From an uncultured Clostridia bacterium (GTDB taxonomy: Bacteria; Bacillota; Clostridia; Peptostreptococcales; Anaerovoracaceae): DNA of 64,000 nt. Location: assembly GCA_934234035.1 (NCBI GenBank), contig CAKQHH010000003.1, positions 61,282-125,281 of the forward strand, written 5' to 3'. Under the pieces are notes generated by a model. That model saw only the letters and a program-made list of their open reading frames with translations. It made no database searches and was not told the DNA's origin. The stretch's first letter is position 1, and every line of letters begins with the position of its first letter. The translations under genes were made by a program, and so were the position numbers. Of the stretch, positions 17,568 to 28,400 are shown in pieces.

Positions 17568-20534
17568 ATGTTAAATCGATTATGCGGAAAACGATTCGCC
17601 GTGGCGATGATTTTGTGCCTGACTATGGTATTTTCGATGCCATCGGGCGCTGTGTTCGCAGACACTGGGGCGGACTCGGCACAGGACTCGGCATGGAATC
17701 AGTTTTCGAAGATTGAGAACATCACCGACGGCACTATCCGCGGGGTGGACCTCTCCATGTATCAGAAGAATGTGGAGTGGAAAAAGGAATTTACAAATTA
17801 TCGGCAGAAGCCGGTGGAGGATTTGATGGGATTCCTCAAGACGCAGGGCGTGAACACGGTAACCGTTAAGGTGGCGGTAAATCCGAGCGCCGGCGATCGG
17901 GAACAGAAGAGTCTCTGTACCTTGGAAGACGGAATCAAAACCTTGAAGGCCGCCAAAGCGGCAGGCCTGAAGACCAACATGGTGCTTCTGTTCTGCGACT
18001 GGATGACGGACAAAAATGACCAGACTCCGTCGAAATCCTGGGACGGAAAGGATGCGGACACTGCGGCAAAGGCGTATACCAAAGATACCGTTCTGGCGGG
18101 ATTAACGAAAGCCGGTTTGACTCCGGACATGATTACCATCGGAAACAACGTGAATTACAATTTCCTGGGATACAGCGGTAATGATGCTTACAAGGGCTGG
18201 AAGGCCATGGGCGATATCTCCGGTATCATCAAGGAATACAACAAGGATATTCAAGTTGGAATCGGTATTGCGGCACCGGGAGATGCGAAAAAAGCTTCGG
18301 ATGCAAGCGATATCAAATGGATTCTCCAGGAACTGAATAAGGAATGGAACGGCGTTCAGTACGACAAGGTAGGCGTGATGCTGTATGGAAGCTATTACAG
18401 CACGGAGTACATTGCGGCGCTGAGAGATGCCTTCCAAAAGGATGAAGGAGAGGCGAAGGTTACCGGTAAAGACCTGTACGTTGCGGGAATTTCCTTTTCC
18501 ACGAAAGAGGATAAGGACACTTCGGAAACGAGAGACCAACAGGCATCTCAGATTTACGATGTTCTGAAAGCTACCGTAAGCGGGACCAACGAGGGCGGCA
18601 TGATCTACGACAGCGCGCTTCTGGGCTGGAACTCTTCCGCTTTGGTGGACAACTACGGTCACCTGAAGAAATCCATCGCTGCTTTTGCATACGGAAACGG
18701 CACGAAAGTGGATGTGACGGAGTGGTACAATCCGTACGAATACGGCGGTGAACCGGGACTGAAAGCCCAGAAGGTGAAGATTAAAAAGATCGACGGCATG
18801 ACCAAGGATATGATCCGAGGCGTGGATGTGGGATCTTACAAAGCACTGCAGGATGCCGGCGTGAAGTTCTACAACGAGGAAGGAAAGGAAGAACCGCTGC
18901 TGAAGATTCTCAGCGATCACGGTGTAAATTCCGTTCGAATCCGCGTGTGGAACGATCCGTGGAAACACAACAAAGACGGAAGCAAGACCACCTACGGCGG
19001 CGGCGGAATGGATCCGGACCGCGCGCTGGAGCTTGGAAAAGAAGCTAAGAAGTACGGAATGAGCGTTACACTGGATCTGTTCTTCTCCGATTTCTGGGCC
19101 GATCCAACCCAGCAGATTCTGCCGAAGGACTGGAAAAAGGATGCTGACGATACCGAACAGCTTCGAAGAGATTATTACGATTACACGAAAGAGATTTTCA
19201 CGAAATTCAAAGATGCGGACGTTCCGGTCACCATGGTTCAGCTGGGCAATGAGATTACCGACGGAATTCCGGGCGCATTTGATTGGAACCAGAATTACAA
19301 GGACGCATGGGGCAGCAAGAGCAAGGTGAAGAACCGTCCGAGAACTGCCTGCATATTCTTGAATTCTGCGGCATCCGCTGTACGGAAGGTATCACCGGAT
19401 ACCAAGATCGCCCTTCAGCTGGAGACGCCGAATCGCAATAAATACAAGACCGTGATGGATGCGTGGGAGAAGTATCACGTGGATTACGATGTGCTGGGAT
19501 CGTCCTACTACCCATTCTGGGCCGGAAGAAACGGAAACAAACTGTCGGATTTGAAGGACGTACAGAATTTGGCGAAGGAATACGGAAAAGAGTTTGTGGT
19601 AATGGAAACATCCTGGCTCAGCAGTTCGGAGGACTCCGACGGAACCAACAACCAGGTGGGCAAACCGAGCAGCTACGTGAACTACAAGGTGGGTCCGCAG
19701 GGACAGGTGGACTCCCTTACGGACATGTACAAAGTGCTGGGCGCAAGCTACAACGGCCTGGGTGCGTACTACTGGGAGCCGGCATGGATTCCGACCGTTC
19801 CGGGACAGCACAATTGGGATAAAAATAAAGAAATTTCGGAGAAATACGGCAACGGATGGGCTGCAAGAGCGGCCGAAGGATATTCTCCGGATTTCAAAAT
19901 GTTCTATGAAGACAAGCCGACGGCCGGTGCCAGCGCATGGGACAATATGGGCCTGTTCGACTTTAACGGACACATGCTCCAGAGCCTGAACTTCTATAAG
20001 GAAGCCATCGGCGGCACGAAGGCCGTGATGACGGTGAAGAAGCCGACCCTCACGTACAACGGCAAGACGCAGAAACCGTCCGTTTCCGTGACGATTCGAG
20101 GCGGGAAAGTACCGGCAAAGTATTACACACTTTCCGGATCCACCGCTAAGAAGAACGTGGGCACCTATACCGTAAAGGCGACCTTTAAGCAGGAATACAA
20201 GGGCGTCAAGGGAACCGTATCCGTGAAATACCGGATTGTTCCGAAGAAGCCGGCGATGAAGTCGCTGAAGAAGGGACGGAAATCCATCAAGGTTTATTGG
20301 AAAAAGCAGACGGCACAGGTAACCGGTTTCCAGGTTCAGCGGAGCACTTCCAAGACCTTTAAGAAATCGGCGACAAAGCAGTACACGGTGAAGTCCGCGA
20401 AGACCACCACAAAGAAGCTGACAAAACTGAAAGCAAAGAAGCGGTATTACGTACGGGTTCGGGCATATAAGAAGGTAGGAAAGACCACCTACTATTCCGC
20501 TTGGTCCGCATCGAAGAATACAAAGACGAAATAA
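17568..20534 (+). CDS. Secreted two-module GH53 (endo-beta-1,4-galactanase-like) protein with C-terminal Ig-like and Fn3-like domains
   Basis: 988 residues. The ATG at 17568 follows GGGGG by seven bases and gives a signal peptide ending near AVFA-DTG. Residues about 50-400 form a GH53-like module; about 415-830 form a second one with the acid/base in LGNEITDG (Glu562) and the nucleophile in VVMETSW (Glu680). In module 1 the matching positions are IGNNVN (Asn194) and VAGISF (Gly307 by my alignment), so it looks inactive. Then come an Ig-like domain (TLTYNGKTQKPSVSV) and an Fn3-like domain rich in lysine. It would cut beta-1,4-galactan outside the cell; the dead module may bind carbohydrate. 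No anchor motif was seen; the basic C-terminus may bind the wall. Confidence 0.85.
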   Translation: MLNRLCGKRFAVAMILCLTMVFSMPSGAVFADTGADSAQDSAWNQFSKIENITDGTIRGVDLSMYQKNVEWKKEFTNYRQKPVEDLMGFLKTQGVNTVTVKVAVNPSAGDREQKSLCTLEDGIKTLKAAKAAGLKTNMVLLFCDWMTDKNDQTPSKSWDGKDADTAAKAYTKDTVLAGLTKAGLTPDMITIGNNVNYNFLGYSGNDAYKGWKAMGDISGIIKEYNKDIQVGIGIAAPGDAKKASDASDIKWILQELNKEWNGVQYDKVGVMLYGSYYSTEYIAALRDAFQKDEGEAKVTGKDLYVAGISFSTKEDKDTSETRDQQASQIYDVLKATVSGTNEGGMIYDSALLGWNSSALVDNYGHLKKSIAAFAYGNGTKVDVTEWYNPYEYGGEPGLKAQKVKIKKIDGMTKDMIRGVDVGSYKALQDAGVKFYNEEGKEEPLLKILSDHGVNSVRIRVWNDPWKHNKDGSKTTYGGGGMDPDRALELGKEAKKYGMSVTLDLFFSDFWADPTQQILPKDWKKDADDTEQLRRDYYDYTKEIFTKFKDADVPVTMVQLGNEITDGIPGAFDWNQNYKDAWGSKSKVKNRPRTACIFLNSAASAVRKVSPDTKIALQLETPNRNKYKTVMDAWEKYHVDYDVLGSSYYPFWAGRNGNKLSDLKDVQNLAKEYGKEFVVMETSWLSSSEDSDGTNNQVGKPSSYVNYKVGPQGQVDSLTDMYKVLGASYNGLGAYYWEPAWIPTVPGQHNWDKNKEISEKYGNGWAARAAEGYSPDFKMFYEDKPTAGASAWDNMGLFDFNGHMLQSLNFYKEAIGGTKAVMTVKKPTLTYNGKTQKPSVSVTIRGGKVPAKYYTLSGSTAKKNVGTYTVKATFKQEYKGVKGTVSVKYRIVPKKPAMKSLKKGRKSIKVYWKKQTAQVTGFQVQRSTSKTFKKSATKQYTVKSAKTTTKKLTKLKAKKRYYVRVRAYKKVGKTTYYSAWSASKNTKTK

Positions 20535-20548
20535 CGCGTAAGTGCGGC

Positions 20549-20628
20549 AGAATCCCCGAAAGCCTTGCATTGCACAGGAAATTGTTATACAATGACCTGT
20601 GTATGTGGCTCGGGGATTCTCCATTTTT
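20549..20628 (+). terminator. Terminator of the GH53 gene with a promoter in its loop
   Basis: AGAATCCCCGA (20549-20559) pairs with TCGGGGATTCT (20610-20620), followed by CCATTTTTT. The 50-base loop carries a smaller ACAGG/CCTGT pairing and the probable purA promoter. Confidence 0.7.
20565..20593 (+). promoter_or_regulatory. Probable purA promoter
   Basis: TTGCAT, 17-base spacer, TACAAT, located within the loop of the preceding terminator and about 170 bases upstream of purA. Confidence 0.5.
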
Positions 20629-20760
20629 TGGAAGAGCCGGAAGCCCATGCGATTCAAAAAAGCTATTTTTACAACGGTAATTGGGCGATGCAGAAGGTCA
20701 TTCATTGGACGAGGTCACAAAGCCTTTATGAGAGCAGAGTGCTGCATTAAAGGAGGAAAT

Positions 20761-22038
20761 ATGATTACAGCAGTTGTAGGAGCAAATTGGGGCGATGAAG
20801 GTAAGGGAAAAATTACCGATCGTCTGGCACAGGACGCAGATTATGTGGTTCGTTTTCAGGGAGGCAGCAATGCCGGACACACCATCAAGAACGAGTGGGG
20901 CAAGTTCGCACTGCACCTTCTGCCATCTGGAATTTTCAGCAAGGACGCAGTCAGCGTAATCGGCAACGGCGTGGCGGTAAATGCGAAAATTCTGGCAGAG
21001 GAGCTGAAGACGCTGGAGGACGCCGGCGTAGAGCACAGCAAGCTGATCGTTTCGGACCGGGCGCACGTGGTAATGTCCTATCACATGCTTTTGGATGCGT
21101 ATGAAGAGGAGAGACTGGCAGGCAAATCCTTCGGTTCCACCAAGGCCGGAATGGCGCCGTGCTACTCGGATAAATATGCGAAGATCGGCTTCCAGGTGGG
21201 TGAGCTGTACGCGGACAGAGAGACCCTGATGCCGAGAATCGAGAACGTATGCCGGATTAAGAACACGCTGATGGAGCATCTGTACCACAAGCCGCTGTTG
21301 GATCCGGAAGAAATTTACAAGGAAATCAAAGAGAATGCGGAAATTCTGAGACCGTACGTGGCGCACACATCCGCTGTGCTGCACCAGGCGCTGAAGGACG
21401 ACAAGAAGATTCTCCTGGAAGGTCAGCTGGGCGCGCTGAAGGATACGGACCACGGTATCTATCCGATGGTAACCTCTTCCTCCACACTGGCAGGCTTCGG
21501 TGCAATCGGTGCAGGCGTTCCGCCGTACGAAATTCAGCAGATTATCTGCGTGGTAAAAGCATATTCGTCTGCCGTCGGTGCCGGCGCATTCGTATCCGAA
21601 CTGTTCGGTGAGGAAGCGGATGAGCTGAGAAGACGCGGCGGTGACGGCGGAGAGTTCGGTGCTACCACCGGACGTCCGAGAAGAGTGGGCAACTTCGATG
21701 CCGTGGCAACACGGTACGGCTGCATGATGCAGGGCGCAACCGAAGTGGCACTCACCGTTGTGGATGTACTGGGATACCTGGACGAGCTGAAGATCTGCGT
21801 GGGCTACGACGTGGATGGAAAGATCACCACCGACTTCCCGAACACCATTCAGCTGGAGAAGGCAAAGCCGGTATACGAGACCATGCCGGGTTGGAAGTGC
21901 GACATCACCGGAATTACGAAGTACGAAGATCTGCCGAAGGAATGCAGAGACTATGTGGAGCGCATCGAAGAGCTGATTGGCGTTCCGGTTACCATGGTTT
22001 CCAACGGTCCGGCAAGAGACGAACTGATTTTCCGGTAA
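20761..22038 (+). CDS. purA: Adenylosuccinate synthase
   Basis: 425 residues; GTP-dependent formation of adenylosuccinate from IMP and aspartate. N-terminal GANWGDEGKGKITD holds the catalytic Asp and P-loop; GGSNAGHTI with the catalytic His, GSTKAGMAPCYSDK and TTGRPRRVG also fit. AAAGGAGG precedes the ATG at 20761. The long 5' leader shows no purine riboswitch. Confidence 0.95.
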   Translation: MITAVVGANWGDEGKGKITDRLAQDADYVVRFQGGSNAGHTIKNEWGKFALHLLPSGIFSKDAVSVIGNGVAVNAKILAEELKTLEDAGVEHSKLIVSDRAHVVMSYHMLLDAYEEERLAGKSFGSTKAGMAPCYSDKYAKIGFQVGELYADRETLMPRIENVCRIKNTLMEHLYHKPLLDPEEIYKEIKENAEILRPYVAHTSAVLHQALKDDKKILLEGQLGALKDTDHGIYPMVTSSSTLAGFGAIGAGVPPYEIQQIICVVKAYSSAVGAGAFVSELFGEEADELRRRGGDGGEFGATTGRPRRVGNFDAVATRYGCMMQGATEVALTVVDVLGYLDELKICVGYDVDGKITTDFPNTIQLEKAKPVYETMPGWKCDITGITKYEDLPKECRDYVERIEELIGVPVTMVSNGPARDELIFR

Positions 22039-22100
22039 AAAATACAGAACATTCATATAAAGACTCCATTCATCGTATATAATATGGAATAGAGCGGAGA

Positions 22101-22126
22101 GCCTGCGGCCTGGCCGCAGGCTTTTA
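22101..22126 (+). terminator. purA terminator
   Basis: GCCTGCGGCC-T-GGCCGCAGGC followed by TTTTAT, about 60 bases after the purA stop. Confidence 0.85.
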
Positions 22127-22189
22127 TAGTTAAGAAAAGGATTTTACAGGAAGGACGGCCGCCCGGAGCGGCTTGGAAACGGAGGAAGA

Positions 22190-22735
22190 ATGGGCAGCAC
22201 AATTACCCAATGGGATGGAAATCTGTTGATGGAAGTTCAGCATTTTGTCATACACGAAGGACTGACACCTTTGGTGAAATTCATCACCCACCTGGGGGAC
22301 GCCGGAAGTATCTGGATTGCCCTGATTCTGCTGATGCTGTGCTTCAAGAAGACCCGGAGAGTTGGAGTCATTGCGGTGACGGCGCTGATTCTCTCCTTTG
22401 TGGTGAACAACCTGATGCTGAAGAACCTGGTGGGTCGAATCCGGCCGTACGATATGTTCACCGGAGTTCAGCGGCTGGTGGAAAAACCCTCGGACTGGTC
22501 CTTCCCCTCCGGCCACTCGGCGGCTTCTTTTGTGACGGCGGTGGTGATGTTCCGGGAACTTCCCCGGAAGTACGGCGTGCCGGCGCTGACCCTGGCATTC
22601 CTCATCGCCCTGTCCAGACTGTATGTAGGCGTGCACTATCCGCTGGATGTGCTCTGCGGAGCTCTCAGCGGAACCATCATTGCGCTGCTGGTATGCCGAT
22701 TCTATGAACGAAAGGATGTGCTTTCAAAATGGTAA
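22190..22735 (+). CDS. PAP2-family membrane phosphatase
   Basis: 181 residues with several membrane helices. All three PAP2 motifs are present: [14 protein letters not shown] and [12 protein letters not shown]. Such enzymes dephosphorylate lipid substrates such as undecaprenyl pyrophosphate or phosphatidic acid outside the membrane; which one is not visible. GGAGGAAGA precedes the ATG. It overlaps ung by seven bases and heads a tight run of four genes. Confidence 0.9.
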   Translation: MGSTITQWDGNLLMEVQHFVIHEGLTPLVKFITHLGDAGSIWIALILLMLCFKKTRRVGVIAVTALILSFVVNNLMLKNLVGRIRPYDMFTGVQRLVEKPSDWSFPSGHSAASFVTAVVMFRELPRKYGVPALTLAFLIALSRLYVGVHYPLDVLCGALSGTIIALLVCRFYERKDVLSKW

Positions 22736-23427
22736 ATATTGGAAATGATTGGGACGACGTACTCCGGGAGGAGTTCAGCAAGGGCTACTATCTGAATCTG
22801 CGGCAGTTCCTGAAGAAGGAATATTCTCAGGGGACGGTATATCCGCCGATGAACGATATTTTCAACGCTTTTCGGTACACCCCGTATCAGGATGTAAAGG
22901 TGGTCATCCTGGGACAGGACCCGTATCACGAACCGGGACAGGCCCACGGGCTGGCCTTCTCCGTTCAGCCGGGTGTTCCGGAACCCCCGTCCCTCCAGAA
23001 TATCTTCAAGGAGCTTCACGAAGATGTCGGGTTTGAAATTCCGCCAAAGGGAAACGGCTGCCTGATTCCTTGGGCCAAGTCCGGCGTGCTGCTTCTGAAT
23101 ACGGCGCTGACGGTGCGGGCGCATCAGGCCAACTCCCACCGAGGGAAGGGCTGGGAGCAGCTGACGGACCGGGTGATTGAGCTGCTGAATGAGCGGGAGA
23201 AACCCATCGTGTTCATCCTTTGGGGCAGCAACGCCAAGTCCAAAGTGCCGCTGATCACCGGAAAGCAGCACCTCATCATCACATCGGTACATCCCAGTCC
23301 GCTGTCCGCCTATCGGGGCTTCTTCGGGGGAAAATACTTCTCCCGGGCCAACGAGTTCCTGGAGGAACACGGCGAAGCACCGGTGGAGTGGAGCCTGTCG
23401 GGAAGAAATGGGTCGTTGGAAGGATAA
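22729..23427 (+). CDS. ung: Uracil-DNA glycosylase, family 1
   Basis: 232 residues; removes uracil from DNA as the first step of base excision repair. It has the catalytic water-activating motif [18 protein letters not shown] and the DNA-intercalation motif [11 protein letters not shown], at normal family length. Its start lies within the PAP2 gene, so translation is probably coupled. Confidence 0.96.
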   Translation: MVNIGNDWDDVLREEFSKGYYLNLRQFLKKEYSQGTVYPPMNDIFNAFRYTPYQDVKVVILGQDPYHEPGQAHGLAFSVQPGVPEPPSLQNIFKELHEDVGFEIPPKGNGCLIPWAKSGVLLLNTALTVRAHQANSHRGKGWEQLTDRVIELLNEREKPIVFILWGSNAKSKVPLITGKQHLIITSVHPSPLSAYRGFFGGKYFSRANEFLEEHGEAPVEWSLSGRNGSLEG

Positions 23428-23442
23428 GGAAAGGGTTGTAAA

Positions 23443-23835
23443 ATGAAATATCGTTATAACGAAACGCTTCCGGCGGATTTTGCGGCACTGGCGCAGAAGT
23501 GTGGCGCGAGAATCCCTCTGAAGTCGGCCCATGAAGCGATACGAAACAGTCTTTTTACCGTGGGAATCTTTGAAGAGGAGCAGCTGGTAGCTTTTGGCCG
23601 CATCTGCGGAGACGGGGTGCTGTACTACCTGGTGTGCGACATCATGGTGGCGGAAGAATTCCGGGAGCGGCACTTGGAGGAGAACCTCTTTCGGGAATTG
23701 GGCGACTACCTGCGGGAGCATCGCCGGCGAGAGAGCCGGGTGATGATTCGGACGGACCGGGCGTATGCTGAGGTCTGCCGGAAGCACGGTTTCAAATACG
23801 TGGATGAGGATTACGAAGTCATCATGAAGGGGTAG
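23443..23835 (+). CDS. GNAT-like acetyltransferase, possibly degenerate
   Basis: 130 residues with the GNAT strand-helix order: VGIFEEEQLVAFGRICGDGV, then CDIMVAEEFRERHLEENLF, then YAEVCRKHGFKYVDEDYEVI (each in part). The acetyl-CoA loop, normally R/Q-x-x-G-x-G/A, reads ERHLEENL without the glycines, so cofactor binding may be altered or lost. The gene is two bases from the next gene and sixteen from ung, so it is operonic. Substrate unknown. Confidence 0.7.
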   Translation: MKYRYNETLPADFAALAQKCGARIPLKSAHEAIRNSLFTVGIFEEEQLVAFGRICGDGVLYYLVCDIMVAEEFRERHLEENLFRELGDYLREHRRRESRVMIRTDRAYAEVCRKHGFKYVDEDYEVIMKG

Positions 23836-23837
23836 CA

Positions 23838-25184
23838 ATGAATTTACGGGAACAGATATATGCGGATTACATCTGCGAGTTGAAGGAACATTACGAAGAA
23901 AATCGGGCGGCGGCAGAGGTGATGAAAGAGGAGCTGCAGCACACCCCGCTGATTTCCCGCGGCCGCCTGATCGACAAGCCCCTGGCGATGCAGAAGGTGT
24001 ACACCCGGGAGGACGACCGGCGGTTTCGGGATATCGTGGAGATGACCCACCGAATCTGCTGCAAGGTGATTAATCGCTATGTGGCGGATCCGGAATACCG
24101 GAAGGGCTTCGGCTTTTCGGAGAAGCTGGAGGAGCTGATTCTGGCGGATCCGGGATACCCGGACGAACTGCCCATGGCCCGCTTCGACATTTTCTATCAC
24201 GAGGATACCGGGGACTTTAAGTTCTGCGAGATTAACACGGACGGAACCAGCGCCATGAACGAGGACTTCCATCTGGACAAGCTGAACCTGCGGAACCCGG
24301 CCCACCAGGCCATCTGCCGGAAGTACCGGCTCCGGAGCTACGAGCTGTTCGACAGCTGGGTGGAGACTTTCCTGGAGCTGTACACCCACTACCGGAAAAA
24401 ACATCCGGAGATGCCGCTGGTGCCGACGGTGGCCATCGTGGATTTTCTGGATAAGGGGAACGTGCCGGAGTTCTACGAGTTCGCCGCACGGTTTCGGCAA
24501 AAAGGAATTTACGCCCAGGTCATCGACATCCGGGCGCTCCGTTATGAGGATGGGCGGCTGCTGGCACCGGAGGGCTACGAAATTCACGGAATCTACCGCC
24601 GGGCGGTGACGGCGGATGTGATGGAGGCGTATGATTCGGTCACGGCGCTGCTGGATGCTTATCGAGAGGGAAACGTTTTTCTGTGCGGTTCTTTCCGAAC
24701 CCAGGTGGCCCATGCCAAAACCTTCTTCAGCATGCTGCACCGGAAAGAAACCCGGGAAATTCTCACGGCAGAGGAGAACCGGTTCGTGCGGGAGCACGTG
24801 CCGTACACCTGCGACTTCGGGGATGAGGGCATCGATTTGGCGGAAGTGATTCGAAACAAGGACAAATACATCCTCAAACCCAACGATTCCTACGGGTCCG
24901 ACAGCGTGGCGGACGGCCGGGGCCGGTCGCCGGAGGAATGGCGGAAGGTGTGCGAGGCGTACTACAACAAAGGCTTTATCTGCCAGGAATACGCAGAGCA
25001 GTACGCCACTCCCAATGTGGACTTCATGTTCGGAGACGGAAGAACTTGGGATTACATCAATATGAACGGGCTGTATTCCTACAACGGAAATTTCGCCGGG
25101 GTGTTCACCCGGCAAGCGCGGGGGACGATTATCGCCTCCCACGGAAGCGAACGAAACGTGGCCAGCTACCTGGTGACGGAGTAA
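23838..25184 (+). CDS. ATP-grasp ligase of the glutathionylspermidine synthase-like family
   Basis: 448 residues. MARFDIFYHEDTGDFKFCEIN (in part), NTDGTSAMNEDF, YILKPNDSYGSDSV and the late ATPNVDFMFGDG stretch fit the circularly permuted ATP-grasp fold of glutathionylspermidine synthase-like enzymes, which join an acid to an amine using ATP. The product is unknown. A separate glutamate-cysteine ligase lies 5 kb downstream, but no direct link is shown. It is the last gene of the run beginning at the PAP2 phosphatase and is followed by a strong terminator. Confidence 0.75.
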   Translation: MNLREQIYADYICELKEHYEENRAAAEVMKEELQHTPLISRGRLIDKPLAMQKVYTREDDRRFRDIVEMTHRICCKVINRYVADPEYRKGFGFSEKLEELILADPGYPDELPMARFDIFYHEDTGDFKFCEINTDGTSAMNEDFHLDKLNLRNPAHQAICRKYRLRSYELFDSWVETFLELYTHYRKKHPEMPLVPTVAIVDFLDKGNVPEFYEFAARFRQKGIYAQVIDIRALRYEDGRLLAPEGYEIHGIYRRAVTADVMEAYDSVTALLDAYREGNVFLCGSFRTQVAHAKTFFSMLHRKETREILTAEENRFVREHVPYTCDFGDEGIDLAEVIRNKDKYILKPNDSYGSDSVADGRGRSPEEWRKVCEAYYNKGFICQEYAEQYATPNVDFMFGDGRTWDYINMNGLYSYNGNFAGVFTRQARGTIIASHGSERNVASYLVTE

Positions 25185-25210
25185 GGCGGTGCGCCGGAAG
25201 GACGCAGACG

Positions 25211-25256
25211 AAAAAACCGTGGAATCTTAAGGAATCTTAAGATTTCACGGCTTTTT
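25211..25256 (+). terminator. Terminator after the ATP-grasp gene
   Basis: CCGTGGAATCTTAA pairs with the inverted TCTTAAGATTTCACGG, followed by CTTTTTC. The preceding AAAAAA makes it potentially bidirectional. Confidence 0.85.
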
Positions 25257-25407
25257 CTTATGGTACAATATTGATAAATTGCGGATGCCGGAACTGCAGG
25301 CGGGTGTTCATCTCCCCCCGATTCGAACGCTCGGCAAACCCGCAGGACCGGATTCGCAATTTATTTTTACCGAACAGAACACATCAACACAGACAGGGGT
25401 AAGAGCA

Positions 25408-28400
25408 ATGAAGAAAAAGACTCACCGAATGAAGACCGCAGGGAAGAAGCTGACGGTGCTGGCGCTGGCGTGCGGAATGACCATCAGCATGATGCCGTTC
25501 CAAGCCGCAGCGGCGACGGAATCGGAGCTGCCGAACCTGGCCGCCTCCGCCAAGGGGAGCCGCCTCACCGGATCCGTCAATTCCGGGAAGAAGTATCCGG
25601 AATGCGTACCGAATCAAGTGGTAGTACAGTACAAGGAAGGCGCCGTTACCACGGATGCGCCGACGGCCAAAGAAAAGAAGATGGCGCGCCGGGCCGCTAC
25701 GGCGGATTCCTTCGGCAGTGCCATGAAAGAGAAATCCGGCGACCGGCAGAAGAAAGCGGAGAACACTTTGGGGCAGCAGGCGGCAATCCTGGAGAAATCC
25801 CTGAACAAATACGAGATTCAGGATACGATCGCCCTGACCCCGACGAAATCCTCCGATGACGAGACGGTCATCAGCATCGTGTCCTCAAAGGACGGAAGCG
25901 CCAAGACCTTGGCAAAGGAACTGGAGAAGAACCCGGAAATCGAGAACGCGGAGCCGAACTATATTTTTGAGGCGAAGGATACGGAATCTCAGGCGGGATG
26001 GAACGACGAGTACCTTCGCACCGCATGGCAGCTGGACGGCATCCACGCCTCCGCCGGCTGGGATGCCTATGACAAAACCCCGGAGAAATCCGCAAAGGAC
26101 GTGGTGGTTGCGGTAATGGATACGGGAATCGATTACGAGCACGAGGAACTGAAGAGCCATATGTGGAAGGCCCCGAAGGGCTTTAAGCTCACCGGCACCT
26201 ACGGCCACGATTTTGTAGAGGAAGAGGCGGACTTCTGGGACATCCTCTTGGGCGGCAATACTTCCGATGACCCGGACGGCATCGATCCCATGGACCAGAA
26301 CGGCCACGGCACCCACTGCGCCGGTATCATCGCGGCACAGGCCAACAACGGCACCGGAACCGCCGGCGTATTCGGCAGCGACAAATCCGGTGACAGCAGC
26401 GGCATCCGGCTGATGGGCGTTCGGGTGCTGGACAGCGACGGCAGCGGCACCCTGAGCGGAATCCTCAAAGGTTTCTACTATACTATCCGGGCCAAGCAGC
26501 TGGGCGTGAACCTGAAAGCCATCAACTGCTCCTTTGGCGGGGAAGTGGATTCCGACATTTACGACTCCGTCATCGACGAAGCAGGCAAAGCGGGCATTCT
26601 CACCATCTGCGCTGCCGGAAACGAGGCGTCGGACAACGACGTAATCGCCAGCGCCCCGGCCAACACCGGCTCCGATTACGGCGTTTCGGTGGCGGCCTCC
26701 GGCGAGGACGGCACCCTGGCATCCTACTCCAACTACGGAAAGCGGAACGTGGACGTGATGGCGCCGGGCACCAACATCCTCTCCTCAGTGAGCTATTCGA
26801 ACTACACCCCGTGGCTGTACTCCGCCGATAAGGTGAAACAGCTGTCGGAGTATTACGGAGAATTCAATAAGGACTCCATAAAAGAAAACGGCATCACCCC
26901 GGTAACCGGAACGGACGCTTCCGGCAAATCCATCGACGGCATGAAGGAGTTCGGCGCCGCGGTGACCGGAAAGAAGCTGAGCAAAGGCAGCAAGGGAAAA
27001 GCGGAGCTGTCCATCGACGAATCCGAAGACGCTAATTTCCGCGCCTCCGGCGACAAAACCGCGTTGAAGTGGAAGATTACCGGTGCGAAGAACGGGGACA
27101 TGTTCCTGCTGTACTTCCCATATGAGAAGAACGGGGAATCGGATGGATCCAACACCTACTGCAATATCGCTTACCGGACCATCACCCGGGGCGGCGCCTC
27201 CGGATTCTTTATCGCGGGCGACATTGCGGCGGACGTATCGGATCAGGGAACCATCCAGTCCCTGAACGTGGCCTCCGAGGATATCAACCAGACGGATTCC
27301 GGCATGAACGACGTGTGGAGAGCCGAAGGAAATACGGACCTGTTCTCCGCCGCAAATGCGAAGGGTCAGAACTTCGGCCTGGGATTCATCTATCAGGTGG
27401 GAGAAGAGGGGGATGCCACCATCGAAATCAGCTCCCTGGGAATTTCCAAAGCCGGTGCGGATGCGGATCGATTCGGCAAATACGCTCTGTACTCCGGAAC
27501 CTCCATGGCTACTCCGGTGGTTACCGGTTCCGTGGCCCTGATTGCGGCGATGAACCCGACTGCGGATGCGAAGCAGCTGAAATCCATCCTGTATCAGACC
27601 ACCAACAATCAGTATAAGAACGAAGTATCCACCGGCGGCGGAATCGATTTCGACGAATACACCGCCGACAGCGTTTCCGCCAAACCGGCCGTCCGGTCGG
27701 CCAAGGTGGATCCGAAGAAGAATCAGGTGATTCTGGAGGGCGCCGGATTCGGAACCAATCCGGAAATCACGGTGACCAATACGGTTCAGGACACCAAGCG
27801 GGATATCGCTTCCAAGGATGTGGCCTCCGACGGCAGCAAAATCACCATCTCCAATGCATCCTCGTACAACCTGGCGGGAAGCAGTATTGCTTTTAGCATA
27901 AAGAACGGAGAGAAGACGGGCAGAGGCACCTTCTACCTGGTAAAAGGAAATACCGAATACAAGAAAGAATTCGTCCTGTCGGATGAAGCGGAAGAAAAAA
28001 GCGACGCGGCCGCCCGCAGCAAGGATGCCTCGTCCAAGGACCTGCTCGACGACGATGAGGATGCAAGCTCCGATGGCGATAATGTCCAGTGGATCCCGAA
28101 CGATATCCGGAAACTGGGATACGATGCGGGGAGCGGAAATCTGTATACCGTGGACAAGGACGACTACGACCAGGTGGGTCAGAGCTTGGATGACGCGGTA
28201 AAGAAGTACGCGAAGAGCCGGGAGAAGAAGCATTTCCTCTGGAAGATTAAGAAGGGGGAAAGCCCGGAAATCACGCTGGTAACCAACGCAGTATATATGA
28301 GAGGCAGTGTCTACGAGATTATCAGCTGCGACCTGGGCGACCGGAAGTCCTACATGCTGGTGGGCATGGATGTGACCGGAAGCAAGAAGAACTGGACGGT

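Noticed and set aside
25279..25407. Upstream extension of the subtilase gene
   Set aside because: It would put 43 residues before a clean signal peptide; AGGGG eight bases before 25408 supports the later start.
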